From: a virus
DNA: 64,000 nucleotides
Strand: one strand, 5' to 3'
Virus record (IMG/VR): IMGVR_UViG_3300032220_001032
Location: 1-64,000 of that record
The notes under the pieces are model-generated. The model ran no database searches, was not told where the DNA came from, and was given only the letters and a program-made list of their open reading frames with translations. The position numbers and the translations under genes were made by a program. The stretch's first letter is position 1. Every line of letters starts with the position of its first letter. Shown one piece after another: positions 1 to 5,455 of this stretch.

Positions 1-131
1 CTAAACATTATGTGATTTCCAGAGCAACAATCTCTATCACCACATTTCATACAATTATCACAAACCCACTCTTTTTGATTACGACATTTGACGAAATCTT
101 CAAGAGTATAGTTTTGAAGAAGGTTAGTCAT
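1..131 (-). CDS. Cys-rich small protein, 3' end cut by window edge
   Basis: The frame opens with ATG at 131 and stays open to the left edge, so only the first 43 residues are seen. They begin MTNLLQNYTLEDFVKC. Residues 25-37 hold paired cysteines (CDNCMKCGDRDCC), which look like a small zinc-binding knuckle. The family is not recognised. Tiny Zn-finger-like proteins are common in T4-like cyanophage early regions. The 5' side is followed by the tRNA cluster. A role in nucleic-acid or protein binding is only inference. Confidence 0.55.
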   Translation of the reverse strand, partial: MTNLLQNYTLEDFVKCRNQKEWVCDNCMKCGDRDCCSGNHIMF

Positions 132-214
132 CAGGTGTCTGTGTGTATAAGAGTATTATAGGGCATCACAGGGATCTCTGGGTGCTCTGCTGTGCCAGTT
201 TGATTTGTGTCACA

Positions 215-285
215 TGGAGAATACCAGAGTCGAACTGGTGACTAATGCTTGCAAAGCACTCATTTTACCACTAAACTAATTCCCC
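215..285 (-). tRNA. tRNA-Ala (anticodon TGC)
   Basis: A 71-nt cloverleaf. The acceptor GGGGAAT pairs with ATTCTCC (one G-T), with discriminator A. The anticodon stem AGTGC/GCATT encloses loop TTTGCAA, giving anticodon TGC. The T-arm ACCAG-TTCGACT-CTGGT is complete. No CCA is encoded. It is the last member of the minus-strand tRNA run that starts near 1075. Confidence 0.93.
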
Positions 286-288
286 AAA

Positions 289-360
289 CTGGGATAGCAA
301 GACTCGAACTTGCAACCAGAGAGTTAACAGCTCCCTGCTCTGCCATTGAGCTATATCCCA
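289..360 (-). tRNA. tRNA-Asn (anticodon GTT)
   Basis: A 72-nt cloverleaf with perfect 7-bp acceptor TGGGATA/TATCCCA and discriminator G. The anticodon stem GGGAG/CTCTC encloses loop CTGTTAA, giving anticodon GTT. D- and T-arms are canonical. Only 3 nt separate it from tRNA-Ala, so the two are probably processed from one transcript. Confidence 0.93.
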
Positions 361-363
361 ATA

Positions 364-519
364 CTATTCTTCTTTAATAATATACTCAACTGTATTTGCT
401 ATGTCATTCATAGCATCACGCAAATGTTGTTGACTACCTGCGTGCATTTCAAGAGATGAGTCTGTTAGAGTCCATCTCCACAGTTTCATTTCTTCATTAT
501 ACCACAGATTGATTATCAT
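364..519 (-). CDS. Small hypothetical protein (51 aa)
   Basis: The ORF runs from ATG at 519 to TAG at 364. The protein starts MIINLWYNEEMKLWRWT and ends VEYIIKEE. It is acidic to mixed and Trp-rich at the N-terminus, with no signal or membrane segment. Its start lies inside the 3' end of the upstream ORF (497-667) in another frame, the overlapping style typical of this genome. No family is recognised and the function is unknown. Confidence 0.6.
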   Translation of the reverse strand: MIINLWYNEEMKLWRWTLTDSSLEMHAGSQQHLRDAMNDIANTVEYIIKEE

Positions 520-667
520 TCTTGAAATACTCCAGTTCTATCCATTTAAGAAGAGTATTGTAAGCATAAATTGATGCTTCAGTGCAATTATCTTCTTTGA
601 GTTTATAAATGTAATACTCAAGTGCTTCAATGACCATTTGACGGTCCATTTGTGAAATAAGAGACAT
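497..667 (-). CDS. Small hypothetical protein (56 aa), helical
   Basis: The ORF runs from ATG at 667 to TAA at 497. It starts MSLISQMDRQMVIEALEYY and ends KNDNQSVV. It is predicted mostly helical. A late-type promoter inside a perfect inverted repeat lies 18-38 nt upstream. Its 3' end overlaps the next ORF by 23 nt. No family is recognised. Confidence 0.6.
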   Translation of the reverse strand: MSLISQMDRQMVIEALEYYIYKLKEDNCTEASIYAYNTLLKWIELEYFKNDNQSVV

Positions 668-684
668 AACAATAATTCAATTGT

Positions 685-705
685 TTGGAGATATTTATTC
701 TCCAA
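685..705 (-). promoter_or_regulatory. NATAAATA late promoter inside a perfect inverted repeat
   Basis: TTGGAGA (685-691) and TCTCCAA (699-705) are perfect inverted arms around TATTTAT. On the minus strand this reads AATAAATA (692-699), matching the T4-type cyanophage late promoter NATAAATA, about 25 nt before the ATG at 667. The hairpin may instead be a processing site beside tRNA-Pro. Promoter function is inference. Confidence 0.5.
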
Positions 706-706
706 G

Positions 707-782
707 TCCGGATAACAGGATTTGAACCTGTATTATTCCTGCTCCCAAAGCAGGTGCCATGACCAAGTTAGGCGATATCCGG
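707..782 (-). tRNA. tRNA-Pro (anticodon TGG)
   Basis: A 76-nt cloverleaf with perfect acceptor CCGGATA/TATCCGG and discriminator A. The anticodon stem CCTGC/GCAGG encloses loop TTTGGGA, giving anticodon TGG. The D-loop contains the expected GG and the T-loop is TTCAAAT. Confidence 0.93.
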
Positions 783-786
783 AAGG

Positions 787-859
787 TGGGAAATCACAGA
801 TTCGAACTGTGGACTCTCTGAATGTAAATCAGATACTCTAACCACTGAGTTAATCTCCC
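787..859 (-). tRNA. tRNA-Val (anticodon TAC)
   Basis: A 73-nt cloverleaf with acceptor GGGAGAT/ATTTCCC (one G-T) and discriminator A. The anticodon stem TCTGA/TCAGA encloses loop TTTACAT, giving anticodon TAC. The T-loop is TTCGAAT. It lies 4 nt from tRNA-Pro. Confidence 0.93.
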
Positions 860-862
860 AAG

Positions 863-942
863 AGTGTTGTTATCGGACAACACACAAACCGGTGATACAA
901 TACTGAAGTAATTGCTAACTCCCCACAGGCATCAACAACACT
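863..942. other. Inverted-repeat spacer between tRNA-Val and tRNA-Ser
   Basis: AGTGTTGTT (863-871) is the exact reverse complement of AACAACACT (934-942). A shorter hairpin, GTGTTGT (864-870) with ACAACAC (877-883), competes with it. I could not fold a cloverleaf from it and found no ORF. It may be a processing or structural element, a decayed tRNA, or an uncharacterised RNA. Confidence 0.35.
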
Positions 943-990
943 TTCAGTAAGGTTAGCATCTTTCTATGCTATGTGCATAGAGATTACTAA

Positions 991-1075
991 CGGAAAGGAG
1001 AGGATTCGAACCTCCGGAGGCTTTCACCTCTTTTGTTTTCAAGACAAACGCCTTAAACCACTCGGCCACCTTTCC
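991..1075 (-). tRNA. tRNA-Ser (anticodon TGA)
   Basis: An 85-nt class II tRNA. The acceptor GGAAAGG/CCTTTCC is perfect, with discriminator G as expected for Ser. The anticodon stem TTTGT/ACAAA encloses loop CTTGAAA, giving anticodon TGA. A long variable arm is present and the T-loop is TTCGAAT. It is the first tRNA of the run downstream of the promoter near 1100. Confidence 0.93.
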
Positions 1076-1082
1076 ATTATGT

Positions 1083-1106
1083 TGGGGATTTCTCCCCATA
1101 TTTATT
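1083..1106 (-). promoter_or_regulatory. Late-type promoter and 5' hairpin for the tRNA cluster
   Basis: On the minus strand AATAAATA (1099-1106) fits NATAAATA. It is followed by the hairpin GGGGA-GAAA-TCCCC (1083-1096) just before tRNA-Ser. Transcription would start near 1092 and read through the tRNAs. The hairpin could protect or define the 5' end. The match is seen in the sequence; the activity is inference. Confidence 0.45.
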
Positions 1107-1335
1107 ACATCTGAATAGGAACAAGAACACTATTATTCTTGAGTTTGGCAATCAGTTTGCCAACACTCTCAGCAGTGCGAACTTGATCTTCCACAGTCTG
1201 AGGATTCTCACATGCAAAGACATAAGATTTATCAGGATTGCTATGGTAGGTCACACCAACTTGATTTTCATCATAGTCAAAAGAGACTTCAGAGATAGCA
1301 GAAGACTCAACATTGAGAATAACAGAAACAGACAT
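1105..1335 (-). CDS. KTSC-like domain small protein (76 aa)
   Basis: The start is placed at ATG 1335 ([18 protein letters not shown]). A longer frame to 1410 adds 25 residues that would overlap the promoter and shared repeat at 1346-1388. The fold pattern resembles the KTSC family: a short beta strand ([14 protein letters not shown]), an aromatic strand ([10 protein letters not shown]), then a helix with AESVGKLI. In other phages and bacteria KTSC domains often accompany nucleic-acid enzymes, but the function here is unknown. A sigma70-like promoter lies just upstream, so early expression is likely. Confidence 0.6.
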   Translation of the reverse strand: MSVSVILNVESSAISEVSFDYDENQVGVTYHSNPDKSYVFACENPQTVEDQVRTAESVGKLIAKLKNNSVLVPIQM

Positions 1336-1345
1336 TTGCCTTTGA

Positions 1346-1388
1346 TTGATTACTTTGTAATGATAGCAGGTTTGGAGCAAAAAGTCAA
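1346..1388 (-). promoter_or_regulatory. Sigma70-like promoter with a 23-nt repeat shared with cobS
   Basis: Reading leftward, TTGACT (1388-1383), a 17-nt spacer, then an extended TGC-TATCAT -10 (1365-1360). Positions 1346-1368 are identical to 8527-8549 upstream of cobS, and the gap to the ATG is similar (10 and 9 nt). The repeat contains ATTAC-TTT-GTAAT, a small palindrome that could be an operator. Confidence 0.65.
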
Positions 1389-1402
1389 GGGGTGTGTGCC
1401 AC

Positions 1403-1555
1403 TTAGGCAAGTGTCACATTCTTCCAGTTATCTCTATAGATCAATAGTAAAACATTACTATTGACTGGATTGAATGTTGCATAATGCTCACAAACAAATA
1501 CAATTTTGCCTGTCATGTCTTTGTATGAAACAGACATTTTTTCTTCAAGAATCAT
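1403..1555 (-). CDS. Small hypothetical protein (50 aa)
   Basis: The ORF runs from ATG at 1555 to TAA at 1403. It starts MILEEKMSVSYKDMTGKIVF and ends RDNWKNVTLA. A second in-frame ATG lies at 1537. It is beta-rich in pattern (KIVFVCEHY, VLLLIYRDNW), suggesting a tiny beta-sheet domain. Its start overlaps the stop of the upstream ORF by ATGA, so the two are probably translationally coupled. No family is recognised. Confidence 0.6.
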   Translation of the reverse strand: MILEEKMSVSYKDMTGKIVFVCEHYATFNPVNSNVLLLIYRDNWKNVTLA

Positions 1556-1725
1556 ACTATGGGATCGCCTTTACCTTCTAGAGATTGAACAAGAAATGCA
1601 GTAAACATTTCCATTTTTTCTGGATGTACTGCTGCTGGATTTTCATTGATTGCATTTTTAAGTGCAACCAACTCATTCCATTCTGCTGTTGTTAGATCTT
1701 TTTTTGTGTTTCTGGAGAATGTCAT
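1552..1725 (-). CDS. Small hypothetical protein (57 aa)
   Basis: The ORF runs from ATG at 1725 to TGA at 1552. It starts MTFSRNTKKDLTTAEWNELV and ends LEGKGDPIV. It is charged and helical, with no Cys and no membrane segment. The ATGA overlap with 1403-1555 argues that both are real. It is probably part of the early small-gene operon. The function is unknown. Confidence 0.6.
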   Translation of the reverse strand: MTFSRNTKKDLTTAEWNELVALKNAINENPAAVHPEKMEMFTAFLVQSLEGKGDPIV

Positions 1726-1781
1726 GTGTGTCCTGTAATGTTAGCATACTCTAACATAACTATCTAGGTTTGCTTGATTTC

Positions 1782-2159
1782 TTAAGGTTCTTTTTGGTTT
1801 TGTGTAAAGTTTTCTAAAGCATCTAGATCATCTTTTAGATCTTTTTCTCTTTTTTCATCATGATAATAAGACCACAGAGCATTGTGGACTTCCATCAGAT
1901 GATCTACCCAGAATCCTGATGGATAGATTCCTAGAGCATCTTGCAGTCCTCTGTGTGATGTTCCTTCACTTTCTGCTTTACACATAATGTAGCAAATTGC
2001 TTGCACCATGTCTAGTTTATCAGACTCAGAAAGCATAAAATACTTTCCTACTGCACGTTGCTTTGCCTCTTCAGTTTCTTTTTGAAGTTGCTTACAAGCA
2101 TCAGAATCCCACCACTCTTGAAATGGATTTTTATTCTGAGAATGGTCCCCAGTTTCCAC
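1782..2159 (-). CDS. Hypothetical helical protein (125 aa)
   Basis: An acidic, Trp-containing, mostly helical protein (NPFQEWWDSDACKQLQKE near the N-terminus, ALWSYYHDEKREKDLK near the C-terminus). No catalytic motif, signal or membrane segment is visible. The start overlaps the 3' end of the next upstream gene (2131-2352) in another frame. Its place in a chain of overlapping small genes suggests early expression. The family is not recognised. Confidence 0.65.
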   Translation of the reverse strand: METGDHSQNKNPFQEWWDSDACKQLQKETEEAKQRAVGKYFMLSESDKLDMVQAICYIMCKAESEGTSHRGLQDALGIYPSGFWVDHLMEVHNALWSYYHDEKREKDLKDDLDALENFTQNQKEP

Positions 2160-2352
2160 TGCTTCCCTCCTGTCTATTTTCTAATTTATCTAAAAGATCA
2201 TCTGTGCTAATCACACCATCAATCCTATGAATTAGATCTGCAATCACAGATACTACCATAGGTCTTTCTGATCTTGCAGCATAAGATAGAGCATTTCTTA
2301 AACAAGATTCTGCTTCTCTTAAACTTTCCTCAACTGGTTGTGCCAATGCCAT
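2131..2352 (-). CDS. Small hypothetical protein (73 aa)
   Basis: Three consecutive ATGs occur (2358, 2355, 2352). The Shine-Dalgarno GGAGG directly abuts the first and is 6 nt from the third, so the third (MALAQPVEESLRE) is chosen. The protein is helical and acidic (LREAESCLRNALSYAARS, IADLIHRIDGVI). It overlaps the downstream gene by 22 nt and the upstream one by 23 nt, all in different frames. The function is unknown. Confidence 0.65.
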   Translation of the reverse strand: MALAQPVEESLREAESCLRNALSYAARSERPMVVSVIADLIHRIDGVISTDDLLDKLENRQEGSSGNWGPFSE

Positions 2353-2518
2353 CATCATCCTCCATAATCATGCAATCAATACAAGACTTTAATTCTAACA
2401 CATCATCATGAGAAAGTCCATCTAATGTGATGGCATGTTGATCTGTAAATGCTATAGTAAGTGAATACCCATCATCTTCATTGTATCCACCACAAGTTTG
2501 AATAGGATCAATTTTCAT
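2330..2518 (-). CDS. Small acidic hypothetical protein (62 aa)
   Basis: The ATG at 2518 (MKIDPIQTCGGYNEDDGYSL) overlaps the upstream stop as ATGA, typical of coupling here. An ATG two codons earlier (2524) is possible. It is acidic, with the pattern 'SLTIAFTDQHAITLDGLSHDD', then a helix with CIDCM near the end. There is no recognisable domain and the function is unknown. Confidence 0.6.
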   Translation of the reverse strand: MKIDPIQTCGGYNEDDGYSLTIAFTDQHAITLDGLSHDDVLELKSCIDCMIMEDDDGIGTTS

Positions 2519-2976
2519 CAACATTCATCCATTGCTAAATCTTTTGAAATCTTACGCAAAGACCAAGAATTATCCCCATTATCAATCCACTCAAGAACAT
2601 CACCTTCTTTCCAACCAGTGATCTCTATGAGTTCATCTGGGAAAGTAACAACACAATCTCCATTGTCACAATCTACAGGAACAACCCATGATTTCTTTTC
2701 TTTAGAATCTTCCATGAGTTTTCTATCCTGCTCATCTTGATATTCTCTTGCAGCAGGAATTACAACACTCCATGTTTTTTGAAACTCTCTATCAAAAGTC
2801 TCAGTATAAAAATTAACTAGATCAATTGCAGCATACAAAAGTTTTTCTGCACCATCATAATCACTATTTTCTAGACTAATAGTTGCAGCAAAAAGAACTT
2901 CTTTAACACCACTGAGTTTGGAACTATTCATGTCCAACTCATTCATTGCTTCCCAAACTTTTTGATAGTCAGACAT
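2518..2976 (-). CDS. AbrB/MazE-like swapped-hairpin protein with helical N-domain (152 aa)
   Basis: Residues 1-90 are helical (MSDYQKVWEAMNELDMNSSK). Residues ~98-145 resemble a SpoVT/AbrB (MazE-type) DNA-binding swapped hairpin: 'DCVVTFPDELIEITGW', then 'KEGDVLEWIDNGDNSWSLRK'. Such domains bind DNA as dimers in antitoxins and transition-state regulators. No toxin partner is seen beside it, so it may act as a regulator of host or phage transcription. The domain call is by eye. The ATGA-linked downstream gene is of unknown function. Confidence 0.6.
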   Translation of the reverse strand: MSDYQKVWEAMNELDMNSSKLSGVKEVLFAATISLENSDYDGAEKLLYAAIDLVNFYTETFDREFQKTWSVVIPAAREYQDEQDRKLMEDSKEKKSWVVPVDCDNGDCVVTFPDELIEITGWKEGDVLEWIDNGDNSWSLRKISKDLAMDEC

Positions 2977-3163
2977 CTTGAAATTCTTTTAGTTTTTCCT
3001 GTATTGACTCCACTATCATAGCAGTTAATTGCTCCTCTGTCATGGTGTTAAGGACAGTATAACGACTGTCACACTCATCCCAATAAATGGTCATTGATCC
3101 ATCATCTTCAAAAACAACTGTCAAAGAATCATCAGTCTCTTGGTTTTGGTTTGTTACACTCAT
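2969..3163 (-). CDS. Small acidic hypothetical protein (64 aa)
   Basis: It starts MSVTNQNQETDDSLTVVFED. A beta-strand pair (LTVVFEDDGSMTIYWDE) is followed by a C-terminal helix (EEQLTAMIVESIQEKLKE). It is very acidic. It overlaps the AbrB-like gene downstream by 8 nt and the Zn-finger gene upstream by 32 nt. The family is not recognised. Confidence 0.62.
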   Translation of the reverse strand: MSVTNQNQETDDSLTVVFEDDGSMTIYWDECDSRYTVLNTMTEEQLTAMIVESIQEKLKEFQDV

Positions 3164-3278
3164 TACAATAATAGGAATAACCTGATTTAAAATGTTTTAC
3201 TAGTTGATAGTGATTTATATCCAGTGGTTTTTCTTCACCACATTTAGAGCAAACTCTAGTTTGGATGGTAATTGCCAT
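3132..3278 (-). CDS. Small zinc-ribbon protein (48 aa)
   Basis: The start is set at ATG 3278 (MAITIQTRVCSKCGEEKPL). The upstream in-frame extension to 3449 is the antisense-frame shadow of the neighbouring gene. CxxC at residues 10-13 and a second CxxC (YYCNECNKPK) near residue 41 form a classic zinc ribbon. Such mini zinc ribbons are frequent in phage early regions and may bind nucleic acid or host polymerase. That role is inference. Confidence 0.65.
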   Translation of the reverse strand: MAITIQTRVCSKCGEEKPLDINHYQLVKHFKSGYSYYCNECNKPKPRD

Positions 3279-3480
3279 CCCACTCAGATTTTTCTTTTTT
3301 ACGTAAACTCTTAAGTTCTTTGTAAAGTTCCTTGATTTGCTGATAAGCATCTTCTGGCGAGATCTTATCTGCAATTTCAAGTCCTGCAATGAGTCCAACT
3401 TTATCCCCAAAACGAGCAAGTGCTCTTTCAAATTCAGTAAGTGATTCATACATTGTCAATACATCCAAATTGTTCAGCAA
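3256..3480 (-). CDS. Small hypothetical protein (74 aa), helical
   Basis: It starts MLNNLDVLTMYESLTEFERA, with a second ATG (MYESL) ten residues in. It is helical and charged (ERALARFGDKVGLIAGLEIA, IKELYKELKSLRKKEK). It overlaps both neighbours. The pattern suggests a small helical bundle or oligomerising protein. No family is recognised. Confidence 0.62.
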   Translation of the reverse strand: MLNNLDVLTMYESLTEFERALARFGDKVGLIAGLEIADKISPEDAYQQIKELYKELKSLRKKEKSEWDGNYHPN

Positions 3481-3667
3481 CTATATCTATACGACGATCA
3501 ATTGCTTCTAATGAGTTCATCAATTCATATAATGTATTCGTAGTCTCTATATTTTCCTCTTCTAACTTTTGAATTCTTTCTTCTAACTTTGCAACTACAT
3601 CAAGTATGCTGGGAGGTTGATTTATTCCCCATTTCTTATGAAACCAATAAGGATCTTGTTGTGTCAT
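3446..3667 (-). CDS. Small coiled-coil protein (73 aa)
   Basis: It starts MTQQDPYWFHKKWGINQPPS. Residues ~22-60 have a heptad-like pattern (VAKLEERIQKLEEENIETT), consistent with a short coiled coil. It ends EQFGCIDNV. It overlaps the next gene downstream by 35 nt. The role is unknown; oligomerisation is likely. Confidence 0.65.
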   Translation of the reverse strand: MTQQDPYWFHKKWGINQPPSILDVVAKLEERIQKLEEENIETTNTLYELMNSLEAIDRRIDIVAEQFGCIDNV

Positions 3668-3852
3668 ATTATACCAACCTCTTTAAGATAATTTCTATAC
3701 CTCATGTATCTTCCCAAATGAGGTTGACCAGGCACTTGCAAACTATAACAACACTCACAGTATGATAACCACTCATACCATGGAGTTGTTGGGTCCAGAG
3801 TTGGAAACTGGGAGTCGCTGATTATCGATGTAAATTTCAATTCCATTGTCAT
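3664..3852 (-). CDS. Small hypothetical protein (62 aa)
   Basis: It starts MTMELKFTSIISDSQFPTLD, with an alternative start at the second ATG (3846). It is rich in aromatics and Cys (WYEWLSYCECCYSLQVPGQP) and ends RYRNYLKEVGII. The CxCC group could bind a metal. It overlaps the membrane-protein gene 3773-4018 in another frame. The function is unknown. Confidence 0.5.
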   Translation of the reverse strand: MTMELKFTSIISDSQFPTLDPTTPWYEWLSYCECCYSLQVPGQPHLGRYMRYRNYLKEVGII

Positions 3853-4018
3853 TCCAGTGCCTAATTACTCCTGCGCAGATGAATAGATTGGTAATCAAAT
3901 ATGTACCAAAAATAATAGTTCTAACTATTGCTACTTGATCTGCTACTTGATCTCTTTTGTGTGCTTTTTCTCCTAGTGCCTTTGCCCATAATCTCCACAT
4001 TGTTTGTTGATACCTCAT
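3773..4018 (-). CDS. Small membrane protein (81 aa)
   Basis: The start is set at ATG 4018 (MRYQQTMWRLWAKALGEKAH). The longer frame to 4072 overlaps 3921-4154 further. A single membrane span lies at about residues 31-53 (VRTIIFGTYLITNLFICAGV), followed by a polar tail. I recall this basic-helix-plus-TM pattern from other cyanophages as a conserved hypothetical. The location is probably host membrane. The function is unknown. Confidence 0.65.
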   Translation of the reverse strand: MRYQQTMWRLWAKALGEKAHKRDQVADQVAIVRTIIFGTYLITNLFICAGVIRHWNDNGIEIYIDNQRLPVSNSGPNNSMV

Positions 4019-4154
4019 AATCTTTGGAGACAAGTTTATGCCTGTCAATGTACTTTTGAAAATGTGCTTCACACTGAAACCAACAAGTTTTTTTATCTTT
4101 TCCGTCTTTATGTACTAATTTAATTGGAAAGTTTTCATAAGGAAAATCAGTCAT
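3921..4154 (-). CDS. Small basic hypothetical protein (77 aa)
   Basis: It starts MTDFPYENFPIKLVHKDGKD. A core KTCWFQCEAHFQKYIDRHKL has a C-x(3)-C plus H pattern. The tail is Ser/Arg-rich (RRKSTQKRSSSRSSSNS). It overlaps the membrane protein gene by 98 nt in another frame. The basic tail suggests nucleic-acid binding. This is inference. Confidence 0.6.
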   Translation of the reverse strand: MTDFPYENFPIKLVHKDGKDKKTCWFQCEAHFQKYIDRHKLVSKDYEVSTNNVEIMGKGTRRKSTQKRSSSRSSSNS

Positions 4155-4258
4155 TAAAACATGTCCTCACGTTTTCCAACAATGTACCCAATGATTATAC
4201 CACACATAAATGCTACAAACAAGTATAGCATGTGTCCAATAAAATCAATAAAATCCAT
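4154..4258 (-). CDS. Tiny single-TM protein (34 aa)
   Basis: ATG at 4258 to TAA at 4154. The sequence starts MDFIDFIGHMLYLFVAFMCG and ends GKREDMF. One hydrophobic span (residues ~10-28) is followed by a positively charged tail. It overlaps each neighbour by a single base (TAATG type), strong evidence that it is translated. The function is unknown. Confidence 0.6.
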   Translation of the reverse strand: MDFIDFIGHMLYLFVAFMCGIIIGYIVGKREDMF

Positions 4259-4419
4259 TAAGTAGGTTGCTCCCTTCTTTGTGTGTATATTGAACCAAAT
4301 GTTTTTGATAAAATCTCTTCACAAACTTTTTGTTCACCACCTCTGAATGAGGCACCATGAACCTGATAATGTTTAATTGCAAAATAAATGATTCTGCATT
4401 CTTCTGGAGTGAAATTCAT
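4258..4419 (-). CDS. Small hypothetical protein (53 aa)
   Basis: ATG at 4419 to TAA at 4258. It starts MNFTPEECRIIYFAIKHYQV and ends YTQRREQPT. It is helical and mildly basic with two Cys. It has a one-base overlap with the downstream TM protein. No family is recognised. Confidence 0.6.
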   Translation of the reverse strand: MNFTPEECRIIYFAIKHYQVHGASFRGGEQKVCEEILSKTFGSIYTQRREQPT

Positions 4420-4433
4420 TGTAATTCTCTAGA

Positions 4434-4622
4434 TCAACTATCTATAGAATAATTCTCTTCAAAATCAAACCAACTGTCAAGAGAGTTCATAATCTCAGTC
4501 ACAATAGCATCAGCAGCAGCATCTACATCTGGATTAGGATTGTGTTTGTGAGCACGATTCCAACCAAATCTAACACCTTCTTCAAGTGCCATTTCTAACA
4601 CATTACGGAACTTTGGTTTCAT
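4434..4622 (-). CDS. Small hypothetical protein (62 aa)
   Basis: It starts MKPKFRNVLEMALEEGVRFG. GGAAG lies 3-4 nt before this ATG; a later ATG (MALEEG, 4592) has no ribosome site. It ends in an acidic aromatic tail (SLDSWFDFEENYSIDS). The pattern RFGWNRAHKH followed by helical DAAADAIVTEIM is one I associate with conserved cyanophage hypotheticals. The function is unknown. Confidence 0.62.
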   Translation of the reverse strand: MKPKFRNVLEMALEEGVRFGWNRAHKHNPNPDVDAAADAIVTEIMNSLDSWFDFEENYSIDS

Positions 4623-4827
4623 TATCTTCCATGATAAGTTTACGAATACCAGTCACAAAATAGGCATAATCACGTGTTTCTGTGACATTCTTAATTTCAC
4701 CACAAACATCACATTTACCCTCCCATACAGAAGAACAACCTACAGAATACACACCATACTTATCACCACAATCAAAACATGTTTGATAAGCATCTTTGAG
4801 TTTCTTAATAAGTTTTTTGTTGGACAT
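4603..4827 (-). CDS. Small zinc-finger-like protein (74 aa)
   Basis: It starts MSNKKLIKKLKDAYQTCFDC. Two CxxC pairs (CFDC at 17-20, CDVC at 39-42) flank a hydrophobic loop with an extra Cys, consistent with a zinc ribbon. The C-terminal helix FVTGIRKLIMEDNE follows. It overlaps the next gene by 20 nt. It probably binds metal; the partner is unknown. Confidence 0.62.
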   Translation of the reverse strand: MSNKKLIKKLKDAYQTCFDCGDKYGVYSVGCSSVWEGKCDVCGEIKNVTETRDYAYFVTGIRKLIMEDNETKVP

Positions 4828-4850
4828 GAGGAATCTATGAATACAATGTA

Positions 4851-5108
4851 TTATAGCACCTCATCCTCCTTCTGAGAGAGTTCCTGTGACAGTTCCTTAA
4901 CTGTCCTCATGTACTTTCTCATCATCCACCATCTACCTATAGGAGAGGAGAGAATGGCAGGATGAAATCTAATCATCCAGAACATTCTCTCCACATTTAA
5001 CTTAGTAGATTTTGTAAGTAATATAATATATTCAGAAACATTTTGATCTATTATCATCATTGTTACAATGATAACAAATGCAGTAAACAATGAGTAATAA
5101 TAGATCAT
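4851..5108 (-). CDS. Small membrane protein (85 aa)
   Basis: It starts MIYYYSLFTAFVIIVTMMII, an N-terminal span of about 18 residues. A positively charged aromatic segment (RWWMMRKYMRTVKEL) and an acidic tail follow. The N-terminus is probably in the membrane with the tail in the cytoplasm. It has an ATGA overlap with the upstream ORF. No family is recognised. Confidence 0.62.
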   Translation of the reverse strand: MIYYYSLFTAFVIIVTMMIIDQNVSEYIILLTKSTKLNVERMFWMIRFHPAILSSPIGRWWMMRKYMRTVKELSQELSQKEDEVL

Positions 5109-5269
5109 GGAGTCTTCCTCAAGAAATTGAGATAGTCCAGCAGTTGCTGTTTAACTATATCTAGTTCAATCTCACATCCTTCATTTTTTGCTCTAGTTCT
5201 AATCTCATGGTGTGCAGTATGTAAATCCTCCACCATGAGATCTATTGCTCTATTTTTTCTTAGATCCAT
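5105..5269 (-). CDS. Small helical hypothetical protein (54 aa)
   Basis: ATG at 5269 to TGA at 5105. It starts MDLRKNRAIDLMVEDLHTAH and ends LNFLRKTP. It is highly charged and probably one long helix or helical pair. Its ATGA junction with 4851-5108 supports translation. The function is unknown. Confidence 0.6.
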   Translation of the reverse strand: MDLRKNRAIDLMVEDLHTAHHEIRTRAKNEGCEIELDIVKQQLLDYLNFLRKTP

Positions 5270-5429
5270 CTTTAGTGATAGTAACTGGACAGGTAGGAAC
5301 TAATGCCTTTAATTCAGCAATTATTTCTTGTTTTTGTACACTAGAAAGCCCAACAACAGAGGTAACTCTATTAACAATAGAAATTGCTTGTGGGCAACTA
5401 ATTACTGTTGAAAGCACTAGAGGAATCAT
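5250..5429 (-). CDS. Small hypothetical protein (59 aa)
   Basis: ATG at 5429 to TAG at 5250. It starts MIPLVLSTVISCPQAISIVN and ends in KDGSKKK. The hydrophobic N-terminus with Cys at residue 12 resembles a short signal or lipoprotein-like leader, but no clear lipobox is present. The middle is helical (VQKQEIIAELKALVPTCP). It overlaps the downstream ORF by 20 nt. The function is unknown. Confidence 0.55.
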   Translation of the reverse strand: MIPLVLSTVISCPQAISIVNRVTSVVGLSSVQKQEIIAELKALVPTCPVTITKDGSKKK

Positions 5430-5455
5430 ACACCCTCCAAATCTAATTATATCTA

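Noticed and set aside
3279-3449. Long form of the zinc-ribbon gene
   Set aside because: The extra residues are the shadow of the overlapping gene 3256-3480; the ATG at 3278 gives the conserved zinc ribbon.
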